Notes: a model not told the origin generated them from the letters alone. A DNA stretch of 64,000 bases from Rattus norvegicus (GCF_036323735.1 NC_086034.1:36635939-36699938), one strand, 5' to 3'. Positions 1 through 13,139 are shown, counted from the first letter of the stretch. A program made the numbers and translations.

Positions 1-2860
1 GTTGAGTCAGTTTCTTCTTTTATTTATTTATTTTTATTTGAAATGTTTTCATTACTATATTTTGATCATATTACTTCCCCTCATCCTCGGTCCTACGTCA
101 GGACTGTTTGTTGGTTTGTTGGTTTTATATAACCAACAAGTTAAATCTGATCAACGCTCATCTTTAAGAAGAGCTCACTGAAGACCTCTCTACTTGCTTA
201 TAGCACTTTCTGTTATTTAATAACTTGATATGCTCATAGTATGCACTTAAATGACAATTTAGAATATTTTAAGGACTAATGTATATTTTTCTTTTTTTTT
301 TAGCTATCCAAACTTGATGACAGCTTTGAAAATCTTTCAAGAACATCCCAAGAAAAAGCAAAATGAGGGATAGCCTGACTTCTGTCTCTAAAAATATGAT
401 ATTTAATTGTCCTGGGAACCACAGAAGGACTCCATAATTTAAACATTAGTTTGATAACAGTTGCAAAAGTGCAAAAGATATATTAGGGCTTCTGCATTGT
501 GATTACATTCTTGTAGATTTTGAGAATAAAGTGTTTTATTTTTAAAACAGTGAAAATGCGCTAGAAGTCTTTGTCTCTTGAAAACACTAATCCTATAAGC
601 TAACATGTATAAAAAGGTACATAGTACTATATGATAGCATTTTCTAAAATTCCATTTGTTTTTTTTTCTGTATAAGCGCACATTGCCAAAAGAAACAATG
701 AAATTGCAATCTAGATTTACCAAGTCATGTACTTGGTGGGCCTTTAATCTCACAACATTGCCAACATTATGATGTGTTGTCATTTCTCAGAACTGCTGAC
801 AATGTTGTTTTGGACATTCTGTCCCTTGTTTGTTTTGCTTTATATAATGATGCTGGATAGTCACTATTCTATAAAATTGATATTAGTTTTATAATAACAA
901 ATTGTTTTATAACAAGTAAACACTACAAGTTTACATGGATTTACCACTTAAGCCTTTAATGTGGATTAAGACAGTACTAATTTTACTAGACTAAGTCTAT
1001 GCGAGCTTGCTAAGGGATTGATAGAAATCACAGAGTTCTTGCTATCATTTAAAATCAGTTGATAGTCTGTGTGTCTGGATTCAAAATCCTTCCAACACAT
1101 CATAATGCTTCCAAAGAAAGAGTTCAGTGTTTCATATGTGGTTTTATTGCAAAAATGAAATTTTTTGTTTGATAAATTTATTGTTTGATAAAAAATCTAG
1201 AATGTTTTAGAATACACTTTTCTTCCAAATGACACACAACTACTTTTTCTTAGTGTCTTCCCTATGTACTGTGATAAATAACTTTCCTAACAGAAACAAC
1301 AAAGAGTATCTTCTTACTCACATTTTTGTTACTGTTGTTTTGCTTTTTACACTGACAGTTCTTAAAGATCCTTTGTGCAATTTGAGGCAATAATGAAGTA
1401 GTTTTCAAGTTTATCAGTCCCAAGAATATATAATAGTATATCCCATTAATGCATCATGAACTCACCCCACATTTTAGCTTGCTGTCTCTGGTAATACATT
1501 GCCAATATGCAGTGTTTTACCTCTGGAAACTTTCTCTTGACCTATTCAAACATATGGACTAGCTTTTTATAGATTATGAGTTCAAGATGTAACTATTATA
1601 ATGTAGTTTCTAGTTAACGAATTGTTTCTGGATATTTGGCTGGAGTGTATTTTTACAGTTAATCATATGTAAGAACATAACTATGAATAAAGTGTTCACA
1701 AAGGTCTAATATCAAAGGGTATTCACATATAAATGGTTGTCCTACTGATATGTCTGAAATAGATGCTTCATGAATGTGCAATGCTTTGTTATAGTTATCT
1801 TACCTGGTTGTAGATAATAGGTCTACATTTCTGTAATTGTGCAGTGACACAGGATGTGAAAAGGGAGGAAACTGGCAAGTGATTCAAGTGTTGGAGATGG
1901 CTTTATGATAGGCAAGATCCCATCACTAATGGGTCATTTATTGTGTGCTTTTGCTTTCAGAATCGTTACTTCTATACAAATGCACTTGAATTGGTTTATG
2001 TTCTTTCACCCACCACTGTGTCAGGTAGAAAGAATACCCAATCTCATGGTGCGGAAGTGAGGAGGCTCTTCCAGCCTGGTCTCCTAATAGAGTTTAACTT
2101 CTGCTAATAATTGTGTCTCTAACACCGAGAATTCTCTTAAGCCTAAGAATCAATCAGTGAATAAAATATTAGCCCTTGTCTTCTACTTGGTTTTCTCTAT
2201 TAATAGGCATGACTCGGGATCTTTGGGATGTATTTCTGACCATTTGCATAGCTGGTTGGTGAGAAGATGGGATGTAGATAGAAGAGGTTTTAAGATGGGA
2301 AATCCTCAGACATCATGTATTAAGGCATAAGTATTACATGGTTCACAGAAGTGTAAAGCCTCCTCAATCAAACAACATGATTACTATGATACTTAACCTT
2401 ATAGGAGTACAAATGATACTTTAACACATGAGAAATGAACACACACTGTATTTAAGATGTTTGTTTTTATGAAAAATTAATCCTGGAGACAATATTTACT
2501 GAATTTTCCAATAATATCTATATCTCTAATGCTGATCAGCAATTCCCTCACCCTACTCTCCACCTTGCAAGATCAGATTTCTGGAACAATTATTTTAAAC
2601 TATAACTTCATTTAGTTATAAGTTTAAATTTGTAGGTAACTTTCATTATTAATCTTGCATTATTATTACTCTGACTGGTAGTATTACTTTTATTTATTGA
2701 TTTGCTATTAGACAAAATATTATCCTAAATGGCTTCATTTACTGTTTCCCTTTAGTATAATTATATTTCTAATTTTAGTTAGGCAACTTCTAAGGTTAGA
2801 ATATTCATACAAGATCAAACAGTAAATATGAGGATCCTGTTCTTTAGTATAATGTTTCTC
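1..2860. other. Unique intronic sequence, no gene seen
   Basis: AT-rich sequence with no splice-bounded coding stretch, RNA gene or clear interspersed repeat that I can recognise. Short open frames here have no domain signature and lack coding character. By context it is the intron upstream of the exon at 7652-7760. Confidence 0.6.
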
Positions 2861-2870
2861 TTCGAGTCTT

Positions 2871-3235
2871 TTTTTTCTTTGATTGGATATAGTTTTATTT
2901 ACATTACAAATGTTTTTACCTTTCCCAGTCTCCTGAACATAACCCCCCGTCCCATTCCCTTCCCCTTCTTCTATATGGGTGTTCCCCTCCCATTCACCAC
3001 TTTTCCCAGCTCCCCCAGACATTCCCCCTACACTGGGGGTCCAACCTTGGCAGGACCAAGGGTTTATCCTTCCATTGGTGCCCAACAAGTCCATCCTCTA
3101 CTACATATGCAGTTGGAGCCATGGGTCAGTCCATGTACAGTCTTTGGGTTGTGGTTTAGTCCCTGGAAGCTCTGGTTGGATGGCATTGGTGTTCTTATGG
3201 GGTAGCAAGCCCCTTCAGCTCTTTCAATTCTTTTT
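2871..3235 (-). mobile_element. L1 3'UTR fragment, 5'-truncated
   Basis: Reads on the minus strand as a rodent L1 3' end: the conserved terminal block (plus-strand form with TTTATTTACATT followed by C-rich runs) leads into the 3'UTR segment containing CTTGGCAGGACCAAGGG. The insert is flanked by near-perfect 10-bp direct repeats, TTCGAGTCTT at 2861-2870 and TTCAAGTCTT at 3236-3245, as expected for target-primed insertion. No ORF2 coding sequence is retained. Open frames across it are 3'UTR shadows. Confidence 0.85.
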
Positions 3236-3289
3236 TTCAAGTCTTCTTGATTAGCTCACTTTTTCTCCTCTCTAAGGGCTTTTGTTTTT

Positions 3290-3329
3290 GGGTTTTTTTT
3301 TTTGTTGTTGTTGTTTGTTTGTTTGTTTT
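3290..3329. repeat. T-rich GTT/GTTT simple repeat
   Basis: A T run followed by GTTGTTGTT and GTTTGTTT units lies directly next to the antisense B1 element. It is probably the degenerate A-rich tail of that SINE, read on the opposite strand. Confidence 0.7.
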
Positions 3330-3443
3330 ACAGGCTTGCCTTGAACTTACTATGTAGTGCAGGCTAGACTTCAACTCTGGATGCTCTTGCCTCAGCTCAT
3401 TAGCAGTGGTAGTACAAACATGTCATCATGCCATCACTCTCAG
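3330..3443 (-). mobile_element. B1 SINE
   Basis: Antisense B1 (7SL-derived). In order on the plus strand it shows matches to the consensus blocks for CTTGAACTTACTATGTAG, AGGCTAGACTTCAACTC and the CCTCAGC...CATCATGCCATCAC end. It is diverged from consensus, so it is not young. The adjacent T-rich repeat fits its A tail. Confidence 0.8.
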
Positions 3444-6400
3444 CTTTAGTTGGTTTTTGTCAGGGGGTGGGGTGAGGGGCTGAGGTGACACTATCCTCAC
3501 AGGGATATGGACAAAGGTCTGCTACCTAGAGAGGGAACCAAAGACAGACCAAAGAACCAATAATAACAAATTGCAACTTGAGAATTAGTTTGTGTGATGG
3601 TGTTACATCCAGGAGTAGGAATGAAAGGTTCCATAGAAGAGCATGGACAACTCAAAGACTAGACCAAAAGTCTAGCCTAGTATGGATGGAAATCACCAAA
3701 CCAGGAGCTTTGCAATGCTCAGAAAGACTTCAGGTCAGCTCACTAGGTGTGAAAATCCTATAAAAGAATTATCCTTAATATAAATATGAAGGATGGATTA
3801 ATGAGGTTTCTGTATTTCTTTAATATGTGCTATTGCCCCATAACAAAACAAAAGAAAACAGTTTTTTTCAAAACAACGCCTCTATAGCTGAAAGATGAAT
3901 CATCTAACTTTACTTACTATGAGAATCTGTTTCTTCCCAGCCCCATCCCATGTTATGTGCATATTATAATAGATCTGACTCTTCAGACTCCTTCTCCATG
4001 GCTCTAATTCCTCCATCCTGGTGCAGATCTGACCCTCCCCTTCTCTGCTGTCCTACCCAACTCCCTATTCTGCCCAGCCATTGGGTGATCAGCATTTATT
4101 GATAAGGCAGAGAATAAGTGGTAAGGTGTTCACACAAACTTGAAGCAGGAGATTCTTATACAGCATTACAATGCTATATCGAGATTGAAACAAAATATGA
4201 AATCAGAGAAATAAACATTTGAATAACCCAAGGGTAAATTTTACACAGCACACAAAACATTATGAAGAATCCCTCTTCTCAGGTGTCTTAATTTTGTACA
4301 TAACCTCAAAAAAGGAGGAGTCCTATGCATCTAGCACGTTTTAGGGACTTCTTGAGAGTCTTGAGTTGTTTATATTCTCAGTATTCGGCAGATGCCTTTA
4401 AGAACTTGAGTCTTTGTGATCTTGTTTCAAGGATAGAACTTGCCAGTTAGAAGGAAAAGCTCTGGAATAATGTGGGTTTACACATGCCAAGGACTAATGT
4501 CTTCCTTGATGGATCTCTGCCTTGTATGTCCAGGCATGGTATCTCACTAAACCTGAAGCTTCCAGATATGAGCGGCCTGCCTGATGGAAGATCTGGAGCA
4601 ATCTTACTCTTGCCTTATTCTTGCACTAGGATTACAGTCACATGGTGCCACTCTTGCTTTTCTCAGCGAGTTCTGGGAATATAGATGGATATCCTTACAC
4701 TTCTCTGATTGCCATGTTCCCCAGTGAACTGTCTCCCTAACCTGTCTTCTCTTTTTTCATCTTTATCGGAAAACTGTTGGAGGCTACTGTTTCACCATAG
4801 GCAGCCTGGCTCATTTTAAGTTTATGATGTTCCTATCTTGGCCTCTCTAGTGCTGGGAATTCAGCCATTAATGAACATGCCCAACTGAAGTTGTTTTTAT
4901 GTACACATTAATAATTTACCTCAAACTTTTTGAAAGAGTCTTTAAAAAAGAAAAAATGTGATAAGTTTTGACTTTTTGGTTTAGGTTTTATTTTCACAAA
5001 AAAGTCCTCTTTGGAAAAAAGTTTCCATTCTCCATGTGTGCAGAAGAATGGAGGCTTCCTTTTCTGATGTATCTTATTTTTTTAAATCTCTTTGGATCTG
5101 TTTTCTGCTTGTCTAAATGCTTTGATCTTCATTTCCTAAACTCCTTCATAATTATTCTTTTCTTACATGTTATTACCTTTCCCAGTATCTAAATATTCTT
5201 TCTGATATTTTTTCCTAAGGAACTGCTTAGTGTGAAGCTTCAAGGAAATTAATTTTTAACTCTGTTAAAAGGTCTCAGTACTTGATATTGCGTGTGTTAC
5301 TCTCAAGTGTGCAGTGCCTTTTGGATTTCATTATCTGTTGCTGTTTTTCTCAGAAGTCTGGCAATACTTAGGTCCACACTCACACTAACCAACTAAATCA
5401 AGTAAATCGTGACATCAAGCATTGTGCTTAAACATCTTGCTTGTGGGGTGATCTCCCCGACATACTCCATCTCTTCACTGTGTTTCTAATGTTTCAGGCA
5501 GAACATTCTCTCTGCATAGATGGAGCTGGGATGCTGGCTTTGACCGCAGCATTGTGGATGCTGGGACGTGCGGTGGGAAAGGACAGGCAGCTTGTAATGG
5601 TTTTTGGCTGGACTGACAAAGACCCTAATTTATCAGGAAATCAAGATGTCCTGCAAGGAGCACATCATCTCATTCAAACTCATCCTTCGTGGGTGGTGAA
5701 TAGTGGGCATAGGTAGACCTCAGCAGTCACCTTGCTGCAACTAGAGAGGGAAATCCTATTCAACTGTCCATATAAAGGTGTCTTAATCAATTTAAACCTT
5801 ACTCTCAGAACGAAACTGATGTTTCTTGTGAGATTTTATTTTTTTTGAGTAGTTCATGCATTGCAATGATTTGTTTCCCTTCTATATAGATACTGTCTTT
5901 GGTTTTGTTGAGAAAATAAAGATCAAGTTTTTGTTCAATACATCTCAATTAAGAGCACAGTTAAGACTGTTATTATTTCATTGTTATCTACCTTAAGTAT
6001 TAGATCAAGAGAATTAGAGCATGATAAGTAATGAGTGAGAGTCTGTTTTTCACATTTCCAATATTTCCAAGTGTCATGTAATCTATAAACTATATAATAG
6101 AATAAAATAAAATAATATTTTCTGTAAAACATAGAAAATAGAATAATATATAGAATAATGTATTCATCTGCAAGCTGTATTTAAATAAGCATTATTTATA
6201 GAAATATAGTTTTTTATTGCACTGTATTTATGAATAAATACACAGCTGATACAAATCACAGGTTGTATACTTTAAATTCAGTTCCTTATCATTTCTAGTG
6301 TGTTAGTGTAGTTTTAAATGTTATCAATCAATCTTCTAACACACACACACATACACACACACACACATACACACACACACACTATCCTCTTCTATTTTAT

Positions 6401-7651
6401 TGTTTTTATTCCCATATATTTAGCCTTTTCATCTTTCTTTTAAGATATGTCTCCATTCTTTTAAATATTTTATATATAGTCACCATTATCCTTCTTCTGT
6501 AATTGTTCCTGCTTGCTGCTACAATAATAATAACAAAAGCAAACAAATATCTAAACTATGTTATTTTGTTAACTAACTAGGAAAAAATTTGTTGTTTTAA
6601 AACATTACGTTTGATTTCTATGCTTTCAAAACACTATACCACTTTGTAAGCTATGAATACAAATTAATGGTAAATAAATGAGTATAGTAGAAATGATATT
6701 TAGGATGAAGAGATATGATACTATATTTTCCTTCAAAATACTTATTAAAAGGGGGCAAAAATTGAATCTATCACTCTTTCAACAAATTAAATTTTCCTAC
6801 CTTATAAAATTTGCTTCTTTGTGTAGTGTATCACTTATATTTGTGATTAATAAGATTGTGGAAATAAATTTCAAAGTAATGTTTGTTTCTTATTCCAATT
6901 CTTGAGCATAATTCATGAACTGGAAGTATACAAGTTGACATCCCAACACATTGTGTTTGGGGGACACATAGATGTGGGTCCTGAGCATAGTTATTTTTGG
7001 GTGCCCATTTCAAATTTCAGTGTAAACATGAAGTATACTTCAACAGATATCAAATAGAATATAATACTTTGGTGTCAATTAAGGTAACAATATCATGCTT
7101 TAAAGAGTGAGTTCAAACCTCACTTGGGAACAATGCTTTCAAATTTGAAATAATTCTCGTGGCTCTAGTCAAATTTCAAGTACAATGGGGATTGTTTAAC
7201 TAATGTTGTTAGAAGGACTTCAAAGTTCTCTTCTCAAGCAGTGTTTGTCTCATAGTGAGTACTCTATCAACTGTCATTACTATTATTTAAAAACAACCAA
7301 ATACATTTGAGCAACACATATTAAACTTTATCAATCAGCAGATTGATATCTACACAATAAGCAAATGAAGACAGCTAGAGAGGTGGAGTATAATCAACAA
7401 AATCTCTAGATTAAATAGAATGTTTTGTGGCAGGGGTTGTGGAAAGGGCATGCTCTCACTTTAAAGGTTAAAAAAGGTTTCAGAATGTGAGCTTTTTAGG
7501 TCAGTAGCAACAGTTTCCATCTCAGAATGTTCAGAGGAGCCATTTAATTAACAAATATTCTTGCATTGCTTGCTATGGGCCCTGCTGTGTTTATCTTCCA
7601 TGCAGAAGAAAATTCTTCCTTTTTATGCTTCAATATTTTCCTTTTCCACAG
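3444..7651. other. Intronic sequence with unclassified and decayed repeats
   Basis: Contains no exon I can support. About 3900-4290 has a C/T-rich block followed by AT-rich sequence that reads like an old LTR or L1-derived fragment, but I cannot name it. About 4780-4890 has a weak antisense B1-like end (AGTGCTGGGAATTCAG...ACATGCCCAACTG). The rest is AT-rich unique intron, including a polypyrimidine stretch running into the splice acceptor at 7650-7651. Confidence 0.5.
6340..6382. repeat. (CA)n microsatellite
   Basis: About 43 bp of CA dinucleotides with two CATA interruptions, so it is probably less mutable than a pure array of the same length. Confidence 0.95.
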
Positions 7652-7760
7652 ACATTTCCACTGGGCCTAGGCGATGGGCAATTCTATTCCTGGACAGATG
7701 GTCTGAGAAGAAAAGACTGGCATGACTATGTGAGCATTCAGAAAGATGCTTTGCGCTCAG
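7652..7760 (+). CDS. Galntl6: Internal coding exon of a GalNAc-transferase, probably Galntl6
   Basis: A 109-bp exon with a pyrimidine-rich acceptor ending CCACAG at 7651 and a GTATGG donor starting at 7761. It enters in phase 0 and leaves in phase 1 (first base of a Gly codon). It encodes 36 residues including QFYSWTDGLRRKDWHDY and ending RSG. The DWHDY...RSG pattern is characteristic of the luminal stem just before the catalytic domain in the GALNT10/GALNTL6 branch of Golgi type II UDP-GalNAc:polypeptide GalNAc-transferases, which initiate mucin-type O-glycosylation. GALNTL6 itself is reported to have little or no activity. The preceding exon would carry the cytoplasmic tail and signal anchor, and the next the start of the GT-A fold. 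Neither is seen here, which fits the giant introns of this gene. Residue 27 is Val, where I recall Glu. The name rests on memory of the peptide; the exon call rests on splice sites and frame. Confidence 0.75.
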
Positions 7761-9464
7761 GTATGGACTTCACAATCAGACAGAGTGGTACTTATACTTC
7801 AGTGCTATGTTTGTCCCTGCTAAGTTCTCATGTCAGTTTTTCTTCCGCATGCATTAAAGATGTCTGTCTTTTGGGAACATTGGTGATCAACAATGGACAG
7901 AAACAAATGAATTCAAACTAAACAGACAAAACAAATAATGAAAAGCCTTTCCCTGGCTGCAGAGAAGGTCATTACAAATGTGCATGTGTATATTATCTTG
8001 TTTTTCCAAGCCCTTTCAAAATAATTCTGTGAGTCATCGTGGGATTTATCAGTAAGACATGAGCTGGTAAACACAAGCAAGACTCACACACTGGGATGAA
8101 TTATATCTAAATGTCATTACCAAGAAACTCAGTCATGCCACAAGTTTTTGGAATTTTAATGGGTTATGACAATTCTATAAATTACAACATCTGGGAATCT
8201 GAAGTTAGTAATACTTGGACTAAGAGTTCAGTAGGACCAACTAAGTTTCAATTTGTGTAGAGAGAGTTCTAGGCTGAGGATATGTCTAGAAGAAAAATTT
8301 ACAGGAATGTTCTTGGAGAAAGATTGAAAAAATAGTGGAACTCTGCAATTAAAAATTCAAGAGAGTGTATCAGTAGAAATCCTCAGCAGGGGAATGGTAC
8401 ATAGTAGGAGGCCCACATTTTCTCACGCAGCCAATGTAATTCTGCAGTTTCTCAGTGACAGTATCACAGAAATAAGATAACTGCTGTTTGGAAATATATT
8501 TAAACAGCAGTAAGGCACTCCTTCAGAAGCATAGTTATGACAACCCAGTTGGAGGTCATCCTGGTCAACCTTGTGCAAACTCATCCCCTCGGGAAAATTG
8601 CAGGGAGTGTAGTTCACTGTCCTGACATTGTACAGGACTCTTCTGTGTCAGGCAGAGCTGATCAAATTATAGCTCCTTTTCCTCTCTTCTCTGTCTTTCT
8701 CTTTTTATCAAGAGTAACCCACCCCTCTATTTCATTAAAGCAACTTGTCCCAAAGATGATTCTTGTCTTAAGAGAATTGACCTCTTTTAGATATCATCTT
8801 CCCCCTTTGACCAGGAGCCAATGAAAAATCACAAAACTGTTTTCCTCACCACCTGCCTCTCTTGCTAATCCTCTTATCTCTTATTTTTGTGAGCTTAGTC
8901 CACCTGTATTAATCTGACCATCTGTTCTTTATGCTTCAAGACTCACAAGGTTCTTTGAAATGTTTACTTAACCTTGTCAACTGTAAGAATATAATAATAA
9001 CAAAATTATCACAAAATATTGAATGTATGTTTACTAATAAGTAAATTACTGAATCTCAGAACAATTTTTGTAGATATTAGTCAAAATGTGTAAAACGTTG
9101 GGTCTTTATGAATCTATTAATCTAATAATTATCAATTAGCTAAGACTATATAGAGGTAGACTATATCTGATTAGTTTCTATATACCTACCCCAGTTCCTG
9201 AAATTAAAATAATATAATATTTGGACATAGAGTAGTGACAGGTTTATGGGACAAAGACACACTGAAGTTAATATTCTGGCTTTTCCATTTATGAGTTACT
9301 TGGCCAATCAATTTATATTTGTGGTAGTCAGTTTTGCAGAAATTTCTTTATGATTAAGCAATTGATAAGTCAATGCTATGTAAAATAATTGACCAATTAC
9401 CCGGGCATCACCTTATAATAACTGTAACTATGTGAAAGTTTTGTTTTATTCTTACTTACAAGTA
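7761..9464. other. Intron downstream of the Galntl6 exon
   Basis: AT-rich intron. The frame stays open after the exon only to 7921 and then stops, as expected for read-through into an intron. No SINE or L1 is clear in this stretch. 8530-8830 is slightly richer in GC but has no recognisable domain or splice-bounded frame. Confidence 0.55.
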
Positions 9465-9653
9465 CATTTGAGTGTGAGTATATGCACACATGTGTGCAGT
9501 ACCCATTGAGGCCAGAAGAGGGCATCAGAATAGTTGGAGCTGTAGTTACAGGCACTCTTGAGTTGCCTGACTTTGGTGATACTGTAGACTCTAAATTCAT
9601 GTTTTCTGGAAGAGCAGCAAGCATTATTAACTATTGAATTATCATTCCAGACC
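9465..9653 (-). mobile_element. B3/B2-type SINE
   Basis: Antisense tRNA-derived murid SINE. The plus strand shows the consensus-like blocks GAGGCCAGAAGAGGGCATCAG, GGAGCTGTAGTTACAGGCA and TCTGGAAGAGCAGCAAGCA. The terminal GAGCCATCTCTCCAG block is eroded. Confidence 0.8.
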
Positions 9654-10839
9654 CTCAAACTGTAATTATTAAATCATGTTAGTTACTTTTACATGAGTGG
9701 TTATACCTTCAGTTTGTGCAAACAAATTTTGGATCCAGAATCTATGACTTTCCCTTTATTTCTGCTTCATATCATATGTTTTATAGTTTGTCCCTATGTG
9801 GATCAAGGGCTATTCAAAGAACATGGTAATTTAGTACTTTTCAATATGAATTAGTTTTGAATGTTTTAAGTGACTAATGTTAAGGTTCTTTAATGGCTTG
9901 TTAGAGAATAGATACATCTTAAATAAGACACTTAAAATCATTCAGACACACATGAATAGATTCTCACAATTAAATAAACATCTGCATGTATCAAATGCAG
10001 TCTTAATGTGCCATTGTCTGTCCTCAAACACTTAAATTTGATGTTTGCTTTCTTATATTTCTCCATATGTATTAACATTTCTGTAACTACTATTAAGCAT
10101 ATTCTGATTTTTTGTTTGTGTTTGAAATTTTTTAAATTTTAATTATACCCAATGATTTTTATTTTCCATTCACCATTATTTTCAAAATTAATTATTGTCA
10201 ATTTGTGAAAACAGTTGATTCATATTTATGTTGTTTAGTTTTCTATAACATTCTATTTGTGTTTATATGGATGTTTTCTATATTACATTTATCAAGTATA
10301 ATTCTTCTATAAACTTTTTTATGTATGGCCCTGGGCTAGACACAATATTTTATTGGTAATATATCAAGTATTACATTTGCATGTTTAAAGAAGTCAGTTC
10401 TTAAGCTGTACCAAATTGATCTCCAAAATTCTTATGGTTGTTTCATTTTGGTCAAAAATGGATTGAATTCCTATTGCTACAATTCCTTTTGAGCAATTCA
10501 TCCTGTATGAATCCTCAATTAATTGTAATGGAATTTATACATAATCAGTATATAAAATGATTGTGATTTTCCTACTAGCCATTTTAATTAGATTAATCTT
10601 TTATGCTTATAAAGTTGGTTTTTTCTCTTTTTAATGAAAATTCTTACTAATTTCCAATTTAATTTTAGTTTTCTATTCCTTATAAATCTATACAATGCTT
10701 CTTTTAAAATTATGTACTTTCCTAGGTATATGTAGTAAACTATATTATCTCATATTTCAAAAGTTTTTCAATACCTCTTTTATACTCTTTTATACATAGG
10801 CTGTGATATAGATTTTCTGTATAATTTAGTTAAATTCTC
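9654..10839. other. AT-rich intron, nothing recognised
   Basis: Very AT-rich sequence with many T and A runs. No gene, RNA or interspersed repeat is identified. Confidence 0.5.
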
Positions 10840-10996
10840 TATTTATCTATCTCTATCTCTCTCTATCTTTCCCTCCATCTCTCCCTCTTTCCCTCCCTCC
10901 CTCCCTTTCTCTCTTTGTCCCTTCCTCCTCTCTTCCACCTTTCTTTCCTTTATCTTTGCTTCCCTTTTTACCCTTCCTCTTTCCTGTTCTCCACTT
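10840..10996. repeat. Polypyrimidine tract
   Basis: About 155 bp almost purely C and T on the plus strand, grading from CTAT/CTCT units to CCTC and TTCC units. It could adopt triplex-type structure, but this is inference from base composition only. Confidence 0.85.
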
Positions 10997-11110
10997 CATT
11001 GAGTTAGGGTCTCAATATGCAGTCCTGGTTTGATCTCTCTGCTCCTAGCGGAGTGCTGATGTGGGAGGTACAAACAACTACAGCCATACATGTGGCTCAT
11101 GCCACAGTTG
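10997..11110 (-). mobile_element. Possible decayed B1 SINE
   Basis: The blocks GGGTCTCAATATGCAGTCC, GATCTCTCTGCTCCTAGC and GAGTGCTGATGTGGGAGG resemble antisense B1 in the right order, with heavy divergence. The adjacent pyrimidine tract could be its tail. Confidence 0.4.
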
Positions 11111-11749
11111 ATGCCTGTACCATCTTGAAAAATCTGGAGAATTTTACCCTGTAGTTTGGAACATAAATCCAAATATTCATGTTCATGTGGTAGAATGTAA
11201 GGATGTCTCACTGACTTATATTTTGGCTGACTGTAAATGAAAAATTGAGCAGCACTTAGTGGAAGATTTTCTTTTATTTATCTGGTGTTCACTAGTATAA
11301 ATTAAATTTCTATATTTGTGTGCTGCCTTTTGGAGTTCTTAATACCACTTAACAGATGAAAATCCCTTTCAAAATAATATAGCATTTCATACGTAGTTTT
11401 TAGTAGTAATTACTGACTTGTGATTAAACTGATGAGTGATTTTTTTTGCTTATCTTTTACAATTATGTGTGGGTATTCTTTTTTGATAGATATGAAGAGA
11501 ATGTATGCACAGTTTTAAAAATTAGACAGAAAAATGTACTAATAAATTATAATTAATATTTGTCAAATTATTTGCCACAGAGTATTTCAAGATGATTTAT
11601 TATAATTCAGGGAGTTTTGTAAGTTGATTCTCTGGTCTTTTAGGATTAATCTTAGAAGACCAAAATTATCTAGATTCTTTATATATTTTAAAAGCTTTAT
11701 TAACATTATATCTGGCATTTTTACATCATTATGTTACATGTTAACATTA

Positions 11750-12240
11750 TAATGGTATAATGTTTACATTATGCCTGACTTTTTTTGTTTTCTCTTTTTT
11801 CATTCTTCTTTCATCCAATACATTCCTATGGCAGCCTCCCCTCCCTTCACTCCTGCCTGTTCTCCTTATACCTCCCATCTCCCCCAGATCCACTGTTCCT
11901 TGGTTTCCTTTCAGTGAAGAGAAGGCCTGCCAGGGATAACAGTTAAACATGGCATAAAAAAGATACAATAAGCCTAGGCCCAAACACTCATACAAATGCT
12001 GGTTGAGGCAACCAAGTAGGAAGAAAAGTGTCTCGTGAACAAAACATCAGAAACATCACAAACCCCGTTGTTGATTCCCACAAAATCCCAAGCTAAACAA
12101 CATTGCGCAGGCAAAGGACTTATGGTAGACCCATGCAGACTCAGTGGTTGTTGCTTCAGTCTCTCTTAGACCTTGCGAGCCCTGTTTAGTTAATTCTGTG
12201 AGCTGAGTTCTGGAGGTCTCACTCGCTCTAATATAAATTG
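11750..12240 (-). mobile_element. Old L1 (Lx-type) 3'UTR fragment
   Basis: Reads antisense to old rodent L1 3'UTR: a C-rich block (CTCCCCTCCCTTCAC...CCCCCAGATCC), then GCCTGCCAGGGATAACA, then GGCAACCAAGTAGGAAGA and GACCCATGCAGACTC. The segment GACCCATGCAGACTC...GGTTGTTG matches the related sequence in the old L1 at 36.9-37.1 kb, so both belong to related subfamilies. Flanking 11111-11749 and 12241-12664 are unremarkable AT-rich intron. Confidence 0.65.
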
Positions 12241-12664
12241 AAATTTAGGAAATTTTGAATATCATAATTGCCTATTCCTATCATTTAGAGTTTGAATGTT
12301 AACATTCATAATACTTGTGTTATGAAAATTATTTTTTAATCTTTTCTTGACATTATGATTTTAGTTCTTTTGTCTTTCTGTCTTGTCAAAACACACACCT
12401 CAGAGTGTTCAGTGTAATGCTGAACAGCTAGTAACAATGGCTACCATTGACATGGTATGATCTCTACAACAAGCAAATTAAGTCCTCTTTTTATGATTTT
12501 ATATAGAGCTATAACTTCTCTGTGTATAGAGCTTCATTGTACATGTACTTTTACATGTACTTTGCCACAACTACTAACATGACTGACTAGTCTTTAACAA
12601 ATACATTTCTCATGATCTTGTGACCTGATTAGTTAAGACATGTATTTTAGTTTTACTTATGTGT

Positions 12665-12865
12665 ATTGGTTTGTGTGTGTGTGTGTGTGTATGGGTGTGC
12701 CTGCCTATGTATTCATCCAAAGTCAAAAAGGGGGGTAGAATGCCTTGTGCATGTTAGGACTGGAGATAGAGGCCTGTTTACTGGATGCTGAGATCCTAAC
12801 ATTACTGTTAATGATTGGATAAAAAGTTACGATGTCTGCTGATCCATCTTTCCAGGCTCATAGGG
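12665..12865 (-). mobile_element. B3-like SINE with (GT)n tail
   Basis: A GT array at 12671-12700 is followed by decayed antisense B3 blocks that end in TGCTGATCCATCTTTCCAGG, the eroded form of the terminal CTGAGCCATCTCTCCAG block. Tails of this class commonly become GT microsatellites. Confidence 0.55.
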
Positions 12866-13139
12866 ATTTTGATATGAGGGATATCAAACTTTAAAGGCTT
12901 CTCCAGACTCTTCTGTTTGAACTTGTTTCTTCAGAATAGGTTATTTGCTTACGAATTCACAATCAATCAACAACTTCCACTCTAATATTCAGTAGCCCAA
13001 TAAAATTAGATTTAATACTTTGCTACTTCTTTCTGTCCTAGTCAATGATACTTATATGTTTAGATACAAGCAGTCTTCATTCTGTCTTAGTCATTCTGCC
13101 TTTTTAAATTTTCCATTGACTCAATAAACGCTTTTAGAG

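Noticed and set aside
5441..5716. 91-codon frame (MWGDLPDILHLFTV...) with CpGs and an upstream TTTCAG
   Set aside because: No recognised domain, no donor in a sensible place and an unremarkable length for chance. Not enough to call an exon.
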